Below are positions 41,142-49,403 of a DNA stretch of 61,593 bases, piece after piece (position 1 is the stretch's first letter; every line of letters begins with the position of its first letter). Made by a program: the position numbers and the translations under genes. The DNA comes from Prevotella sp. (lineage in GTDB: Bacteria; Bacteroidota; Bacteroidia; Bacteroidales; Bacteroidaceae). The notes beneath the pieces were generated by a model, which saw only the letters and a list, made by a program, of their open reading frames with translations, searched no databases and was not told where the DNA came from. Location: NCBI GenBank assembly GCA_017455845.1, contig JAFSYY010000103.1, forward strand, positions 1 through 61,593, in the 5' to 3' direction.

Positions 41142-41787
41142 GTGTCATGTATTCATCGTAACTGATATAGCGACCGCCCATCGATTCCAGATGGGCGGTT
41201 TTTAGTTGGCAGTCGATGATGGTGCCACCCAGTTGTTCCATGGTCTTGGCCAGGAAGATGAGGGCCAGTTTGGAGGCGCTGGGCACCAGTGAGAACATGC
41301 TCTCGCCAAAGAATGCCGGGCCGATGTTCACACCATAGAGGCCGCCAACCAGCCGCCGGCTCTCTTCCGCATCCGTCTTCTCCCACACCTCCACGCTGGC
41401 GGCGAAGCCCTGCCGGTGCAGTTCGGTGTAGGCGCGTATGATGTCTTCGCCCAGCCATGCCCCCTCCTCGTCTATGCGCAGTTGGCTGCAGTGGCGTATC
41501 ACGCCTTCAAAGTCTCTATTGAGCGAGAACAGGTATTTCTGCTTGTTAAGCAGCGTGCGCATGGAATGGGAGATATGTATTTCACTGGGAAAGATGACAA
41601 AGCGCTCGTGGGGGCAATACCATGCAGGCTCTTTCTGGTCGCGAAACGAGTACCAGGGGAAGATGCCATACTGATAGGCCAGCAGCAGACGGTCTGTGCT
41701 GAGGTCGCCTCCAATGGCCAGGCAACCGTCGTCGTCGGCCAGGCGGGGGTCAGGGAACCAGAGTTCTTTGTCGAGTTTGAAAACCAC
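41116..41787 (-). CDS. aat: Leucyl/phenylalanyl-tRNA-protein transferase
   Basis: A 223-residue enzyme that adds Leu or Phe to N-terminal Arg/Lys, marking proteins for ClpS. LWFPDPRLADDDGCLAIGGDLS, YQYGIFPWYS, WYCPHERFVIFP and GGLYGVNIGPAFFGESMFS are the family signatures. The start is GTG at 41787. It follows clpA across five heptamer units and belongs to the same N-degron operon. Confidence 0.95.
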   Translation of the reverse strand: MVFKLDKELWFPDPRLADDDGCLAIGGDLSTDRLLLAYQYGIFPWYSFRDQKEPAWYCPHERFVIFPSEIHISHSMRTLLNKQKYLFSLNRDFEGVIRHCSQLRIDEEGAWLGEDIIRAYTELHRQGFAASVEVWEKTDAEESRRLVGGLYGVNIGPAFFGESMFSLVPSASKLALIFLAKTMEQLGGTIIDCQLKTAHLESMGGRYISYDEYMTLISSSTSP

Positions 41788-41789
41788 GA

Positions 41790-41824
41790 TAGAAGATTGA
41801 GAATTGAGAATTGAAGATTGAAGA
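41790..41824. repeat. Heptamer array between clpA and aat
   Basis: On the minus strand TCTTCAA, TCTTCAA, TTCTCAA, TTCTCAA and TCTTCTA follow the clpA stop codon without a gap. Two bases later the aat GTG begins. Confidence 0.85.
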
Positions 41825-44038
41825 TTATAAAGCCACGTCTCCTCCGTCTTTCAGGCTACCGAAGAGTATCTCGCGCACCAGCCGGGGCTTGAGCCGCTGG
41901 TTGATGACGCGATCCATCTCGCGGGCACCGTATTCGGGAGTGAAGCCCTCGTTGAGCAGGCTCTCAAAGGTGTCGTCGCTCAGGGTCATGGTAATCTTCT
42001 TCAACGTGAGTTTCGCCTGCAGTTCGCGCAGTTTCTTACGGAGGATGAGCGCAGCCATCTGCCGGTCCATATCGTTGAACACCACCGTGCCGCTCAGACG
42101 GTTGATAAACTCCGGCTTGAAGGTCTTCTTCACCTGACGGAGCATTGCCTCGCCACGCGACACGCCGCCCTGGAAGCCTATGGAAGCCTGACCCGCATAC
42201 TGTGCGCCGGCGTTGGAGGTCATGATGAGTATCACGTTGCGGAAGTCGGCCTTGCGCCCCTTGTTGTCGGTCAGTCGGGCATAGTCCATCACCTGCAGCA
42301 GGATGTTGTAGATGTCCTGGTGGGCCTTCTCTATCTCGTCGAGCAGCAGCACGCAGTGGGGACGCTTGCGGATAGCATCGGTCAGCAAGCCGCCGTCCTC
42401 ATAGCCCACATAGCCGGCAGGCGAGCCTATCAGTTTGGCCACGGCATGCTTCTCGGTATATTCGCTCATGTCGAAGCGCACCAGTTCGATGCCCAGTTGG
42501 CGGGCCAGCACACGCGCCACCTCTGTCTTGCCCACGCCCGTAGGCCCTACGAAGAGCAGCGACGCCGTGGGCTTGTCGTCGTCCAGCAGGCCGGCCTTGG
42601 CCATCTGCACAGCCTCCGTCACCTGGTGTATGGCCTCGTCCTGACCGTAGATCTGCTCCAGCAGGCGGGGCTCCAGCATCTGTAGCCGCTCGGTGTCGTC
42701 GTCCTTGGCTGCCATGGCATCCACCTTGCAGGTCTGTGCCAGCACCTCCGCAATGTCGGCCTTGGTAACAGTCTCCCCTGCGGCTCCCGAGGCTGCTTCC
42801 GCTGCCGCACCTGCCTCGTCGATGAGGTCGATGGCCTTGTCGGGCAGGAAGCGGTCGTTCACGTATTTCGCACTGGCTTCCACGGCGAAGTCAATGGCAT
42901 CGCCGGCATATTTCACCCCGTGAAACTCCTCATACCTGGGCAGCAACTGCCGCAGGATTGTCTTGGCCTCTTCGACGGTAGGCTCGTTGATGTCGATCTG
43001 CTGAAAGCGTCTTATCATGCCTTTCGAACGGGCAAAATGGCGGTTGTATTCCTCGTAGGTCGTAGAGCCGATGAAGCGTATGGCACCAGACTCCAGATAA
43101 GGCTTGAGCATGTTCGACGCATCCAGGGCACTGTCGCTGGTGGCACCCGCCCCCACAAGGGTGTGAATCTCGTCGATATACACAATGTTGGCAACCGGCT
43201 CGTCGGGGTTTGTCTGCTCGGCCGCGACGCCTTCCATCACCTGCTTGATGCGGTTCTCGAAGTCGCCGCGATACTGCGTTCCTGCGAGAAGGGTGCCCAT
43301 GTCGAGTTGGTAGACCTTGCAGCCAGCGAGACTCTTTGGCACCTGGCCCTCCTCTATCATCCGTGCCAGCCCCCATACGAGAGCCGTCTTGCCCACGCCA
43401 GGCTCGCCCACATGCAGCGGGTTGTTCTTGTCCCTGCGACATAGCACCTGTATGGTGCGCTTCAGTTCCTGTTCCCTGCCTATGAGCGGGTTCTGCTGTT
43501 TGTAATGGTCGTTCATGCAGGTCACCAGCCGCTTCCATGCCGACTTGCTGTCGGCCTCATCGCCAAACAGGTCGTCGCCCTCATAGTTATAGTAGTCATA
43601 GTAGTCGCAGTTGATTATCAAATGACTGATGAAGTCGGCCTCACGGTCGCCGAGGCACTCCTTCAGCATGAAGGAAGCCCAGGAGTCTTCCAGTGCGAGA
43701 AGCCCCCTGGTCAGGTGCGGGGCGTCCAAGGCTTCCGCACTGCTCGATGCCACCGACTGTACTGCCGACTCTATCACCTTGGACATCTGCACCGACACCT
43801 CCGGCACATAATCCTTACCCTCGGGCACACGCTCTATGGTCTTCAGGTATTCCCTGATGCGATTTTCCAACTGATTTGTGTCATGGAAACTGTTCAGTGC
43901 ATCATAGAAGTAGAATTCCTGAGTCATCGCCAGCAGCAGATGCTCGGGCATGATAAACTCATGTCTGTACTCCTTGCTCAATTCCAGAGCCTGATTCAGT
44001 ATCTTCGATGCACGGTCTGTCTGTTTTATCTCTGGCAT
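41825..44038 (-). CDS. clpA: ATP-dependent Clp protease ATP-binding subunit ClpA
   Basis: A 737-residue AAA+ unfoldase that feeds substrates to ClpP and accepts ClpS cargo. The N domain has MPEHLLLAMTQEFYF. The first AAA module has Walker A GEPGVGKTALVWG and Walker B IVYIDEIHTLVGAG. The second has GPTGVGKTEVARVLA and VLLLDEIEKAHQDIYN. The C-terminal domain has GFTPEYGAREMDRVI. No ClpB-type coiled-coil M domain is present, which supports ClpA. clpP is not in the window. Confidence 0.94.
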   Translation of the reverse strand: MPEIKQTDRASKILNQALELSKEYRHEFIMPEHLLLAMTQEFYFYDALNSFHDTNQLENRIREYLKTIERVPEGKDYVPEVSVQMSKVIESAVQSVASSSAEALDAPHLTRGLLALEDSWASFMLKECLGDREADFISHLIINCDYYDYYNYEGDDLFGDEADSKSAWKRLVTCMNDHYKQQNPLIGREQELKRTIQVLCRRDKNNPLHVGEPGVGKTALVWGLARMIEEGQVPKSLAGCKVYQLDMGTLLAGTQYRGDFENRIKQVMEGVAAEQTNPDEPVANIVYIDEIHTLVGAGATSDSALDASNMLKPYLESGAIRFIGSTTYEEYNRHFARSKGMIRRFQQIDINEPTVEEAKTILRQLLPRYEEFHGVKYAGDAIDFAVEASAKYVNDRFLPDKAIDLIDEAGAAAEAASGAAGETVTKADIAEVLAQTCKVDAMAAKDDDTERLQMLEPRLLEQIYGQDEAIHQVTEAVQMAKAGLLDDDKPTASLLFVGPTGVGKTEVARVLARQLGIELVRFDMSEYTEKHAVAKLIGSPAGYVGYEDGGLLTDAIRKRPHCVLLLDEIEKAHQDIYNILLQVMDYARLTDNKGRKADFRNVILIMTSNAGAQYAGQASIGFQGGVSRGEAMLRQVKKTFKPEFINRLSGTVVFNDMDRQMAALILRKKLRELQAKLTLKKITMTLSDDTFESLLNEGFTPEYGAREMDRVINQRLKPRLVREILFGSLKDGGDVAL

Positions 44039-44042
44039 AATA

Positions 44043-44091
44043 TTTCAATCTTCATTTTCAAGTTGATTCATTTTTCAATTTTCAATCTTCC
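44043..44091. repeat. Imperfect heptamer array between clpS and clpA
   Basis: Degenerate TTTTCAA/ATCTTCA-type units fill the gap. The clpS stop TGA lies inside (44082-44084). Less regular than other arrays. Confidence 0.55.
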
Positions 44092-44423
44092 TCCGGTTCA
44101 ACGGTCAGCCGCAGCGGATAGTTCTGCTCACGCGCCATATCAGTGGCCTTGCGGACTTTTGACACAGCAATATCGTAACTGTAGATGCCCACCACGGCCT
44201 GGTCGGAGTGGTGCACCTGCAACATCAGCGCATTGGCCTCAGCCTCGCTCTTCAAAAACACCTGCACCAGGATCATCACAACAAACTCCATCGTGGTGAA
44301 GTCGTCGTTGTAGATGACGACCTTGTAGCGTCGAGGCTCCTTCAGGTCTATACGCTGCCTCATGACTGGCTTTGCCATGCCTGTACGCTCCCTTTCCTTT
44401 ACCCGTGACTGTTCTTTTGCCAT
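44082..44423 (-). CDS. clpS: ClpS adaptor (N-recognin)
   Basis: A 113-residue adaptor binding N-terminal Leu, Phe, Trp and Tyr and handing proteins to ClpA. RYKVVIYNDDFTTMEFVVMILVQVF near 33-57 holds the conserved Asn-Asp of the degron pocket, and MLQVHHSDQAVVGIYSYDIAVSKV is the second signature. It heads the clpS-clpA-aat operon; the -7 box TAACTTTG is at 44453-44460. Confidence 0.94.
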   Translation of the reverse strand: MAKEQSRVKERERTGMAKPVMRQRIDLKEPRRYKVVIYNDDFTTMEFVVMILVQVFLKSEAEANALMLQVHHSDQAVVGIYSYDIAVSKVRKATDMAREQNYPLRLTVEPEED

Positions 44424-44452
44424 ATTATCTCAACTTGTAGGATTTGAGGGTG

Positions 44453-44460
44453 CAAAGTTA
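44453..44460 (-). promoter_or_regulatory. Promoter -7 box for clpS-clpA-aat
   Basis: TAACTTTG on the minus strand, 29 bp before the clpS ATG. Confidence 0.65.
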
Positions 44461-44536
44461 ATCATTTTCTTGCAATCTTGTATCGTTTATAGCCAAAAAG
44501 TGAAGAGAGAATATACTAACTGAATCAACTTGAAAA

Positions 44537-44730
44537 AGGGGGCAGTCGATATTTCCGGTGCATGACGCCGCATGGCACTCCCCTCCCTTGTAGGGGAGGG
44601 GCAGGGGTGGGGTGACTAACCTCTTCAGTGACAGTAAGATACAGACCCCACCCCAACCCCTCCCCTTGAAGGGAGGGGAGCGGCTGCGCACTATTTAGAC
44701 TGTATGCACCGGAAATATCGACTGCCCCCT
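44537..44730. mobile_element. MITE-like element with 27-bp perfect terminal inverted repeats
   Basis: Bases 44537-44563 and 44704-44730 are exact reverse complements (outer text AGGGGGCAGTCGATATTTCC). Inside are two GC-rich hairpins, CCCCTCCCTTGTAGGGGAGGGG near 44580 and its counterpart near 44662-44682, and inverted GGGGTGGGGT/ACCCCACCCC. It encodes no transposase, so any movement would be in trans. No clear target duplication was seen. Confidence 0.75.
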
Positions 44731-44774
44731 AATTATGTTCACTTACTTAATAGGCTATGCCAGCGCATAAAAAA

Positions 44775-44808
44775 AACGGATTAAAACGACATTCCGTTTT
44801 AATCCGTT
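44775..44808 (-). terminator. Terminator of the small exported protein gene
   Basis: AACGGATTAAAACG and CGTTTTAATCCGTT form a 14-bp perfect stem with a 6-nt loop. On the minus strand it runs into a T tract. Confidence 0.85.
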
Positions 44809-44839
44809 GATTTTGAAAGTGATTAAACTATGCTCTCTC

Positions 44840-45199
44840 TTACTTCAGGCCACGGTTCACCAGAGTGGCATTGAGCAGCATGAGGTACTTCTTGTACTGC
44901 TTGTCGTTCAGAATATAGTGCATATAGCGCACATCCTTCTTCACGGCCTGGTCCAACAGAGCCTCGCGCTCGTCGTTTTGTGCATGGGCAGCCAGCATCA
45001 TCTCGTTGCAGAAAGCGGTGTGGATGTCCTGCACGGCTTCCATCTGGTCGGTGGTCAGACCCAGTGCGACGGCCAGTTTACGCATATTGACTGTCATGTC
45101 GTAGGCCGCAACATTGTTCACTGCGTTGTTGTTCTCGTTCTCAGCAAATGACGTGGTCATCGTGAAAATTGCAACTACCATCAAAACAATCTTTTTCAT
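44840..45199 (-). CDS. Small exported protein of unknown function
   Basis: I do not recognise a family with certainty. 119 residues with a signal peptide (MKKIVLMVVAIFTMTTSFA). The mature part is helical: MRKLAVALGLTTDQMEAVQDIHTAFCNEMM and YMHYILNDKQYKKYLMLLNATLVNRGLK. The LTTDQ and LNDKQYKKYL pattern recalls periplasmic Spy/CpxP-like helical proteins; this is only a resemblance. It is monocistronic, with a long leader and a strong terminator. Confidence 0.75.
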   Translation of the reverse strand: MKKIVLMVVAIFTMTTSFAENENNNAVNNVAAYDMTVNMRKLAVALGLTTDQMEAVQDIHTAFCNEMMLAAHAQNDEREALLDQAVKKDVRYMHYILNDKQYKKYLMLLNATLVNRGLK

Positions 45200-45401
45200 A
45201 CTTTTTTTTCCTTTCTTTACTTTACTCGGGACCTTCGGTTCTTTTTTGTTATCCTGTACTTTTTAAATTTTAAATATTAAACTTTCTGATTTTTTAATTC
45301 CTAATTCTTTAATTCTTAATTTTTCAATCTCCTCAGGTCCCTACCTTAATAAATGTGTTTTGTTATCCTTGTCGCCAGGCTTTTTGTTCCTTTTGACGGT
45401 G

Positions 45402-45409
45402 CAAAGTTA
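45402..45409 (-). promoter_or_regulatory. Promoter -7 box for the small exported protein
   Basis: TAACTTTG on the minus strand, giving a leader of nearly 200 nt before the ATG at 45199. Confidence 0.5.
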
Positions 45410-45562
45410 CGGCGATTTTTTTTACTGGCAATGGATTTTTCCATATTGTGTGCGATAACAGGCCGTTTTGTTGACGAATATCAAAAAAGCGCCATGATTC
45501 TTCCAATTGGCCGACATCAGGCCAACAGCACGCCGAATCATACCTTGCACTCTGGAAGGTTT

Positions 45563-45683
45563 TTGTATTCCGGCCGAATACAACTTGTATTCAGGCTGTA
45601 TACAAAATGTATTCCGGCTGAATACAAACTGTATTCGGCCTGAATACAAGTTGTATGCGGCAGGAATACGAGTTGTATACACT
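45563..45683. repeat. 22-bp palindromic tandem array upstream of glycogen operon
   Basis: Five 21-bp palindromes of the form TTGTATTC-5 bp-GAATACAA start at 45563, 45585, 45607, 45629 and 45651, and a sixth half unit at 45673. The period is exactly 22 bp. The central five bases vary (CGGCC, AGGCT, CGGCT, GGCCT, GGCAG) while the arms are kept. Confidence 0.9.
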
Positions 45684-45700
45684 TTCGATACTCCGGCGGT

Positions 45701-45755
45701 ATTGTCTTTAACTACTTTAACTCCCAAAAAGTTGAGCACTTGCGAAACTTGAATC
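45701..45755. repeat. Dispersed repeat arm, third copy
   Basis: Read on the minus strand this is CAAGTTTCGCA..GCTCAACTTTTTGGGAG followed by TTAAAGTAGTTAAAGACAAT, nearly the same as the left arm at 39598-39665. No matching opposite arm was found next to it. Confidence 0.75.
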
Positions 45756-45845
45756 AATGATAAGTGAATTTTTGAAAAAAAGATGGCCTAAAAGTCGTCT
45801 TTTTTACTTTTTTCATCCAAAAAAACAAAATAATTGGATAAATGT

Positions 45846-45876
45846 TTTGTCATGCCAAGAAAAAGTTGTACTTTTG
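45846..45876 (+). promoter_or_regulatory. Promoter of the glycogen operon
   Basis: TTTG at 45846-45849 and TACTTTTG at 45869-45876, spaced 19 bp, 55 bp before the ATG at 45932. Confidence 0.7.
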
Positions 45877-45931
45877 GAAAATCAAAATCTAAAACGACTA
45901 TTATCAAATAAAAAACCTTAAAAAAGGAACT

Positions 45932-47881
45932 ATGAGTTATTTACGATTCGAGAAAGCCGTGATGACTAACCTGGAGGAAAGTCTGCGTCGTGAATTGCTC
46001 CGTACCAACCGAAGTGGTGCCTACAGTGCGTCAACGCTCGTTGACTGCAACACACGCAAGTACCACGGCCTGTTGGTTGTGCCTGTACCTGAGATCGACG
46101 ACGAGAACCATGTGCTCTTGTCGTCGTTCGACTGTACAGTAGTGCAGCATGGAGCGGAATTCAACCTGGGCCTCCACAAGTATCAGGGCAACAATTTCAG
46201 TCCCAAGGGACACAAGTACATCCGTGAGTTTGATGCCAGCCTCGTGCCCACCACCGTCTATAGGGTGGGCGGCGTGGTGCTGAAACGTGAGACCATCTTC
46301 CAGGCCTACGAAGACCGTATCCTGATACGCTACACGCTGGAAGATGCCCACTCGGCCACGCTGCTGCGCTTCCGTCCGTTCCTGGCCTTCCGCTCCGTGA
46401 GGCAGTTCACCCACGAGAACTCAGTGGCCAGCCGTGAGTATCAGGTCATCGACAACGGCATCAAGACCTGCATGTACAAGGGCTATCCCGACCTGTTCAT
46501 GCAGTTTAACAAGAAAAACGAGTTCGTGTTCCAGCCCGACTGGTATCGCGGCATCGAGTATCCCAAGGAGCAGGAGCGCGGCTATGCGTCGAACGAGGAC
46601 CTCTACGTGCCCGGCTATTTCGAGGTGCCCATCAAGAAGGGCGAGAGCATCATCTTCTCGGCATCGACGTCGCAAATCAAGACCAACACACTGAAGTCGC
46701 TCTTCCAGAAAGAGATAGACGTGCGCGTGCCCCGCGACAATTTCTATCACTGCCTGGTGACCGCCGCCCATCAGTTCCACAACCGCCAGGCCGACGACAC
46801 ACGCTACCTGCTGGCCGGCTATCCGTGGTTCAAGTGTCGTGCGCGCGATACCTTTATATCATTGCCGGGCCTGACGCTGGCCATCGACGAGGCCGACTAC
46901 TTCGAACTGGTGATGAACACGGCCGAGCACGGCCTGCGTGAGTTTATGGCAGGCGAGCCGCTGACGGTGAAGATCTATGAGATGGACCAGCCCGACGTTC
47001 CCCTCTGGGCCGTGTGGGCCATCCAGCAGTATGCCAAGTATGCCGGCCGCGACAAGGCTTTCGAGAAATACGGCAAACTGCTACAGGATATTGTGAAGTA
47101 TATTGAGGAGGACGGACATCCCAACCTTCGCCTTGACGATAACGGGCTGCTCTATGCCAACGGGCGCGACAAGTGTATCACCTGGATGAACTCCAGGGCC
47201 AACGGCAAGCCCGTGGTGCCCCGTTCCGGCTATATCGTAGAGTTCAACGCCCTGTGGTACAACGCCTTGAAGTTCTGTGCATCGATGGCAGCAGAGAAAA
47301 ACGATGCCAAGTCGGCCGAACACCTGGAGGCACTGGCACTGAAGACAAAGACATCGTTTGTTGACACCTTCGTCAACGAATACGGCTATCTGCTCGACTA
47401 TGTCGACGGCAACATGATGGACTGGAGCGTACGCCCGAACCAGATCTTCGCCGTGGCAGTAGACTATTCGCCACTGTCGCAGCAGCAGATGAAGAGCGTA
47501 GTAGATATATGTACGCGCGAACTGCTCACACCGAAGGGTCTGCGCTCGCTGTCGCCCAAGAGTGGCGGCTACAACCCCATGTATGTGGGCCCGCAGACGC
47601 AGCGCGACTATGCCTACCACCAGGGCACGGCATGGCCATGGCTGGGCGGCTTCTATATGGAGGCCTGCCTGAAGGTGTACAAACGCTCGCGCCTGTCGTT
47701 CATCGAGCGTCAGATGGTGGGCTATGAGGATGAGATCGACTATCATGCCATTGGCACCATCTCTGAGTTGTTCGACGGCAACCCGCCCTTCCACGGCCGC
47801 GGTGCCATGTCGTTTGCCATGAACGTGGCCGAGATTCTGCGCACCATGAAGTTACTCGAAAAGTATTCATACCAAAAATAA
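45932..47881 (+). CDS. Glycogen debranching enzyme (amylo-alpha-1,6-glucosidase type)
   Basis: A 649-residue cytoplasmic enzyme with an N-terminal GDE domain (LLRTNRSGAYSASTLVDCNTRKYHGLLVVPVP near 22-53) and a C-terminal alpha/alpha barrel. FKCRARDTFISLPGL near 304 and VRPNQIFAVAVDYSPL near 503, with RDYAYHQGTAWPWL near 563, mark the catalytic half. It hydrolyses alpha-1,6 branch points. It is first in an operon with a glycosyltransferase and GH57, so a glycogen or storage glucan is the likely substrate. Confidence 0.92.
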   Translation: MSYLRFEKAVMTNLEESLRRELLRTNRSGAYSASTLVDCNTRKYHGLLVVPVPEIDDENHVLLSSFDCTVVQHGAEFNLGLHKYQGNNFSPKGHKYIREFDASLVPTTVYRVGGVVLKRETIFQAYEDRILIRYTLEDAHSATLLRFRPFLAFRSVRQFTHENSVASREYQVIDNGIKTCMYKGYPDLFMQFNKKNEFVFQPDWYRGIEYPKEQERGYASNEDLYVPGYFEVPIKKGESIIFSASTSQIKTNTLKSLFQKEIDVRVPRDNFYHCLVTAAHQFHNRQADDTRYLLAGYPWFKCRARDTFISLPGLTLAIDEADYFELVMNTAEHGLREFMAGEPLTVKIYEMDQPDVPLWAVWAIQQYAKYAGRDKAFEKYGKLLQDIVKYIEEDGHPNLRLDDNGLLYANGRDKCITWMNSRANGKPVVPRSGYIVEFNALWYNALKFCASMAAEKNDAKSAEHLEALALKTKTSFVDTFVNEYGYLLDYVDGNMMDWSVRPNQIFAVAVDYSPLSQQQMKSVVDICTRELLTPKGLRSLSPKSGGYNPMYVGPQTQRDYAYHQGTAWPWLGGFYMEACLKVYKRSRLSFIERQMVGYEDEIDYHAIGTISELFDGNPPFHGRGAMSFAMNVAEILRTMKLLEKYSYQK

Positions 47882-47893
47882 GGAGGAACAACT

Positions 47894-49168
47894 ATGAAAG
47901 TACTAATGTTTGGATGGGAGTATCCTCCTCACGTGTTCGGTGGACTTGCCACCGCTAACTACGGTATTTCAGAGGGACTGAAGGCACAGGGCGACATCGA
48001 GACGGTGCTCTGCCTGCCGCATCCCTTTGGAGATGAGAGTCAGCATGCATGCCGCATCGTTGCCATGAACGCCGTGCCCATTGCCTGGCGCGACGTGAAC
48101 TACGACTACGTGAAACAGCGCGTGGGCAATATCATGGACCCCGACTATTACTTCAAATGCCGGGAGCATATCTATGCCGACTTCAACTATATGCATGTCA
48201 ACGACCTCGGTGCCATGGAGTTTGCCGGAGGCTATCCGGGCAACCTGCACGAGGAAATCAACAACTACTCGATCATTGCAGGCGTGGTGGCCCGCACCGA
48301 AGAGTTTGACATTATACATGCCCACGACTGGCTCACCTTCCCCGCCGGCATCCATGCCAAGCAGGTGAGCGGCAAGCCACTGTGCATACACGTCCACGCC
48401 ACCGACTTCGACCGCAGCCGCGGCAAGGTGAACCCCACCGTCTACTCGATAGAGAAGAACGGTATGGACAATGCCGACTGCATCATGTGCGTATCGGAAC
48501 TGACACGCCAGACGGTCATCAACCAGTATCATCAGGATCCGCGCAAGTGCTTCACCGTGCACAACGCCGTCTATCCCCTGCCCCAGGAGTATCAGGACAT
48601 ACCACGCCCCGACCATACGGGCAAGGAGAAGGTGGTCACCTTCCTCGGACGCATCACCATGCAGAAAGGCCCCGAATACTTCGTCGATGCCGCCACGATG
48701 GTGCTCCACCGCACCCGCAACGTGCGCTTCTGCATGGCCGGCTCGGGCGACATGATGGACGCGATGATCTACATGGCGGCCGAACGCGGCATAGCCGACC
48801 GCTTCCACTTCCCTGGCTTCATGCGAGGCAAACAGGTGTACGAGTGCCTCAAGGCCTCCGACGTCTATGTCATGCCCTCGGTATCGGAGCCCTTCGGCAT
48901 CTCGCCGCTGGAGGCCATGCAGTGCGGCACGCCTTCCATCATCTCGAAGCAGAGCGGCTGCGCAGAGATCCTGGACAACTGCATCAAGGTGGACTACTGG
49001 GACGTGCACGCCCTGGCCGACGCCATCTACAGCATCTGCGTCAACGACTCGCTGTTCAACTACCTCAAGGAAGAGGGCAAGAAAGAGGTGGACCAGATTA
49101 CCTGGGAAAAGGTGGGCCGCTGGATACGCACCCTGTACAGGAGAACACTCGGGTGGGAAACCGCTTGA
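47894..49168 (+). CDS. Glycosyltransferase family 4/5, likely glycogen synthase-like
   Basis: A 424-residue GT-B enzyme. MKVLMFGWEYPPHVFGGLATANYGISEGLK resembles starch/glycogen synthase N termini. FDIIHAHDWLTFPAGIHAK, VVTFLGRITMQKGPEYFVDAA and VMPSVSEPFGISPLEAMQCGTPSIISKQSG are the donor-site signatures. A strong AGGAGGA ribosome-binding sequence precedes the ATG, unusual for this phylum. Glucan chain extension is inferred from its neighbours. Confidence 0.88.
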   Translation: MKVLMFGWEYPPHVFGGLATANYGISEGLKAQGDIETVLCLPHPFGDESQHACRIVAMNAVPIAWRDVNYDYVKQRVGNIMDPDYYFKCREHIYADFNYMHVNDLGAMEFAGGYPGNLHEEINNYSIIAGVVARTEEFDIIHAHDWLTFPAGIHAKQVSGKPLCIHVHATDFDRSRGKVNPTVYSIEKNGMDNADCIMCVSELTRQTVINQYHQDPRKCFTVHNAVYPLPQEYQDIPRPDHTGKEKVVTFLGRITMQKGPEYFVDAATMVLHRTRNVRFCMAGSGDMMDAMIYMAAERGIADRFHFPGFMRGKQVYECLKASDVYVMPSVSEPFGISPLEAMQCGTPSIISKQSGCAEILDNCIKVDYWDVHALADAIYSICVNDSLFNYLKEEGKKEVDQITWEKVGRWIRTLYRRTLGWETA

Positions 49169-49394
49169 AATGAAGAATGAAGAATGAAGAATGAAGCGCT
49201 CGACCTCTGGTCGCTTGCTTCCGAAGGGACGCAAGAATTTGCTACCGCTAACAGGTGCTATCCCCACTTTCCATTCGATTTCTTCAAGAGCAATAATTAT
49301 TAACAGTTTAACATTTTAACAAACGAGTGTCGTCTGGAGCAAAGAAAGAAGATGCGGCAGCAAATTCTTCACTCTTCACTCTTCACACTTCACT
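49169..49394. mobile_element. Repeat-armed inverted element between glycosyltransferase and GH57 genes
   Basis: AATGAAG four times (49169-49196, flush with the upstream stop codon) is mirrored by CTTCACT four times (49367-49394; one base differs per unit after inversion, with one CTTCACA). Inside, AAGAATTTGCT (49233-49243) and AGCAAATTCTT (49359-49369) are exact inverted repeats. It encodes nothing and would be in the operon transcript. Confidence 0.6.
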
Positions 49395-49403
49395 TAAAAA
49401 GAT

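Larger units (their letters stand above)
44424..44839. other. Gene-free stretch with a MITE-like element
   Basis: Contains the clpS promoter (44453-44460), a 194-bp inverted-repeat element (44537-44730) and the terminator of the next minus-strand gene (44775-44808). No credible protein gene. Confidence 0.75.
45200..45931. other. Gene-free stretch upstream of the glycogen operon
   Basis: Divergent 732-bp region. It holds a long leader for the minus-strand gene (-7 box 45402-45409), a 22-bp palindromic array (45563-45683), a copy of the repeat arm also seen at 39594 (45701-45755), and the glycogen operon promoter (45846-45876). Open frames across the array on either strand look like chance. 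Confidence 0.7.

Noticed and set aside
44537-44730. Insertion sequence
   Set aside because: At 194 bp it has no transposase frame; it is listed as MITE-like only.
45422-45757. Small genes on either strand across the 22-bp palindromic array
   Set aside because: The period is not a multiple of three, so translations are irregular, and no family or ribosome-binding site is seen.
47969-49267. A 432-codon minus-strand open frame opposite the glycosyltransferase in the glycogen operon
   Set aside because: Antisense shadow with biased composition; the plus-strand gene has strong family motifs and a ribosome-binding site.
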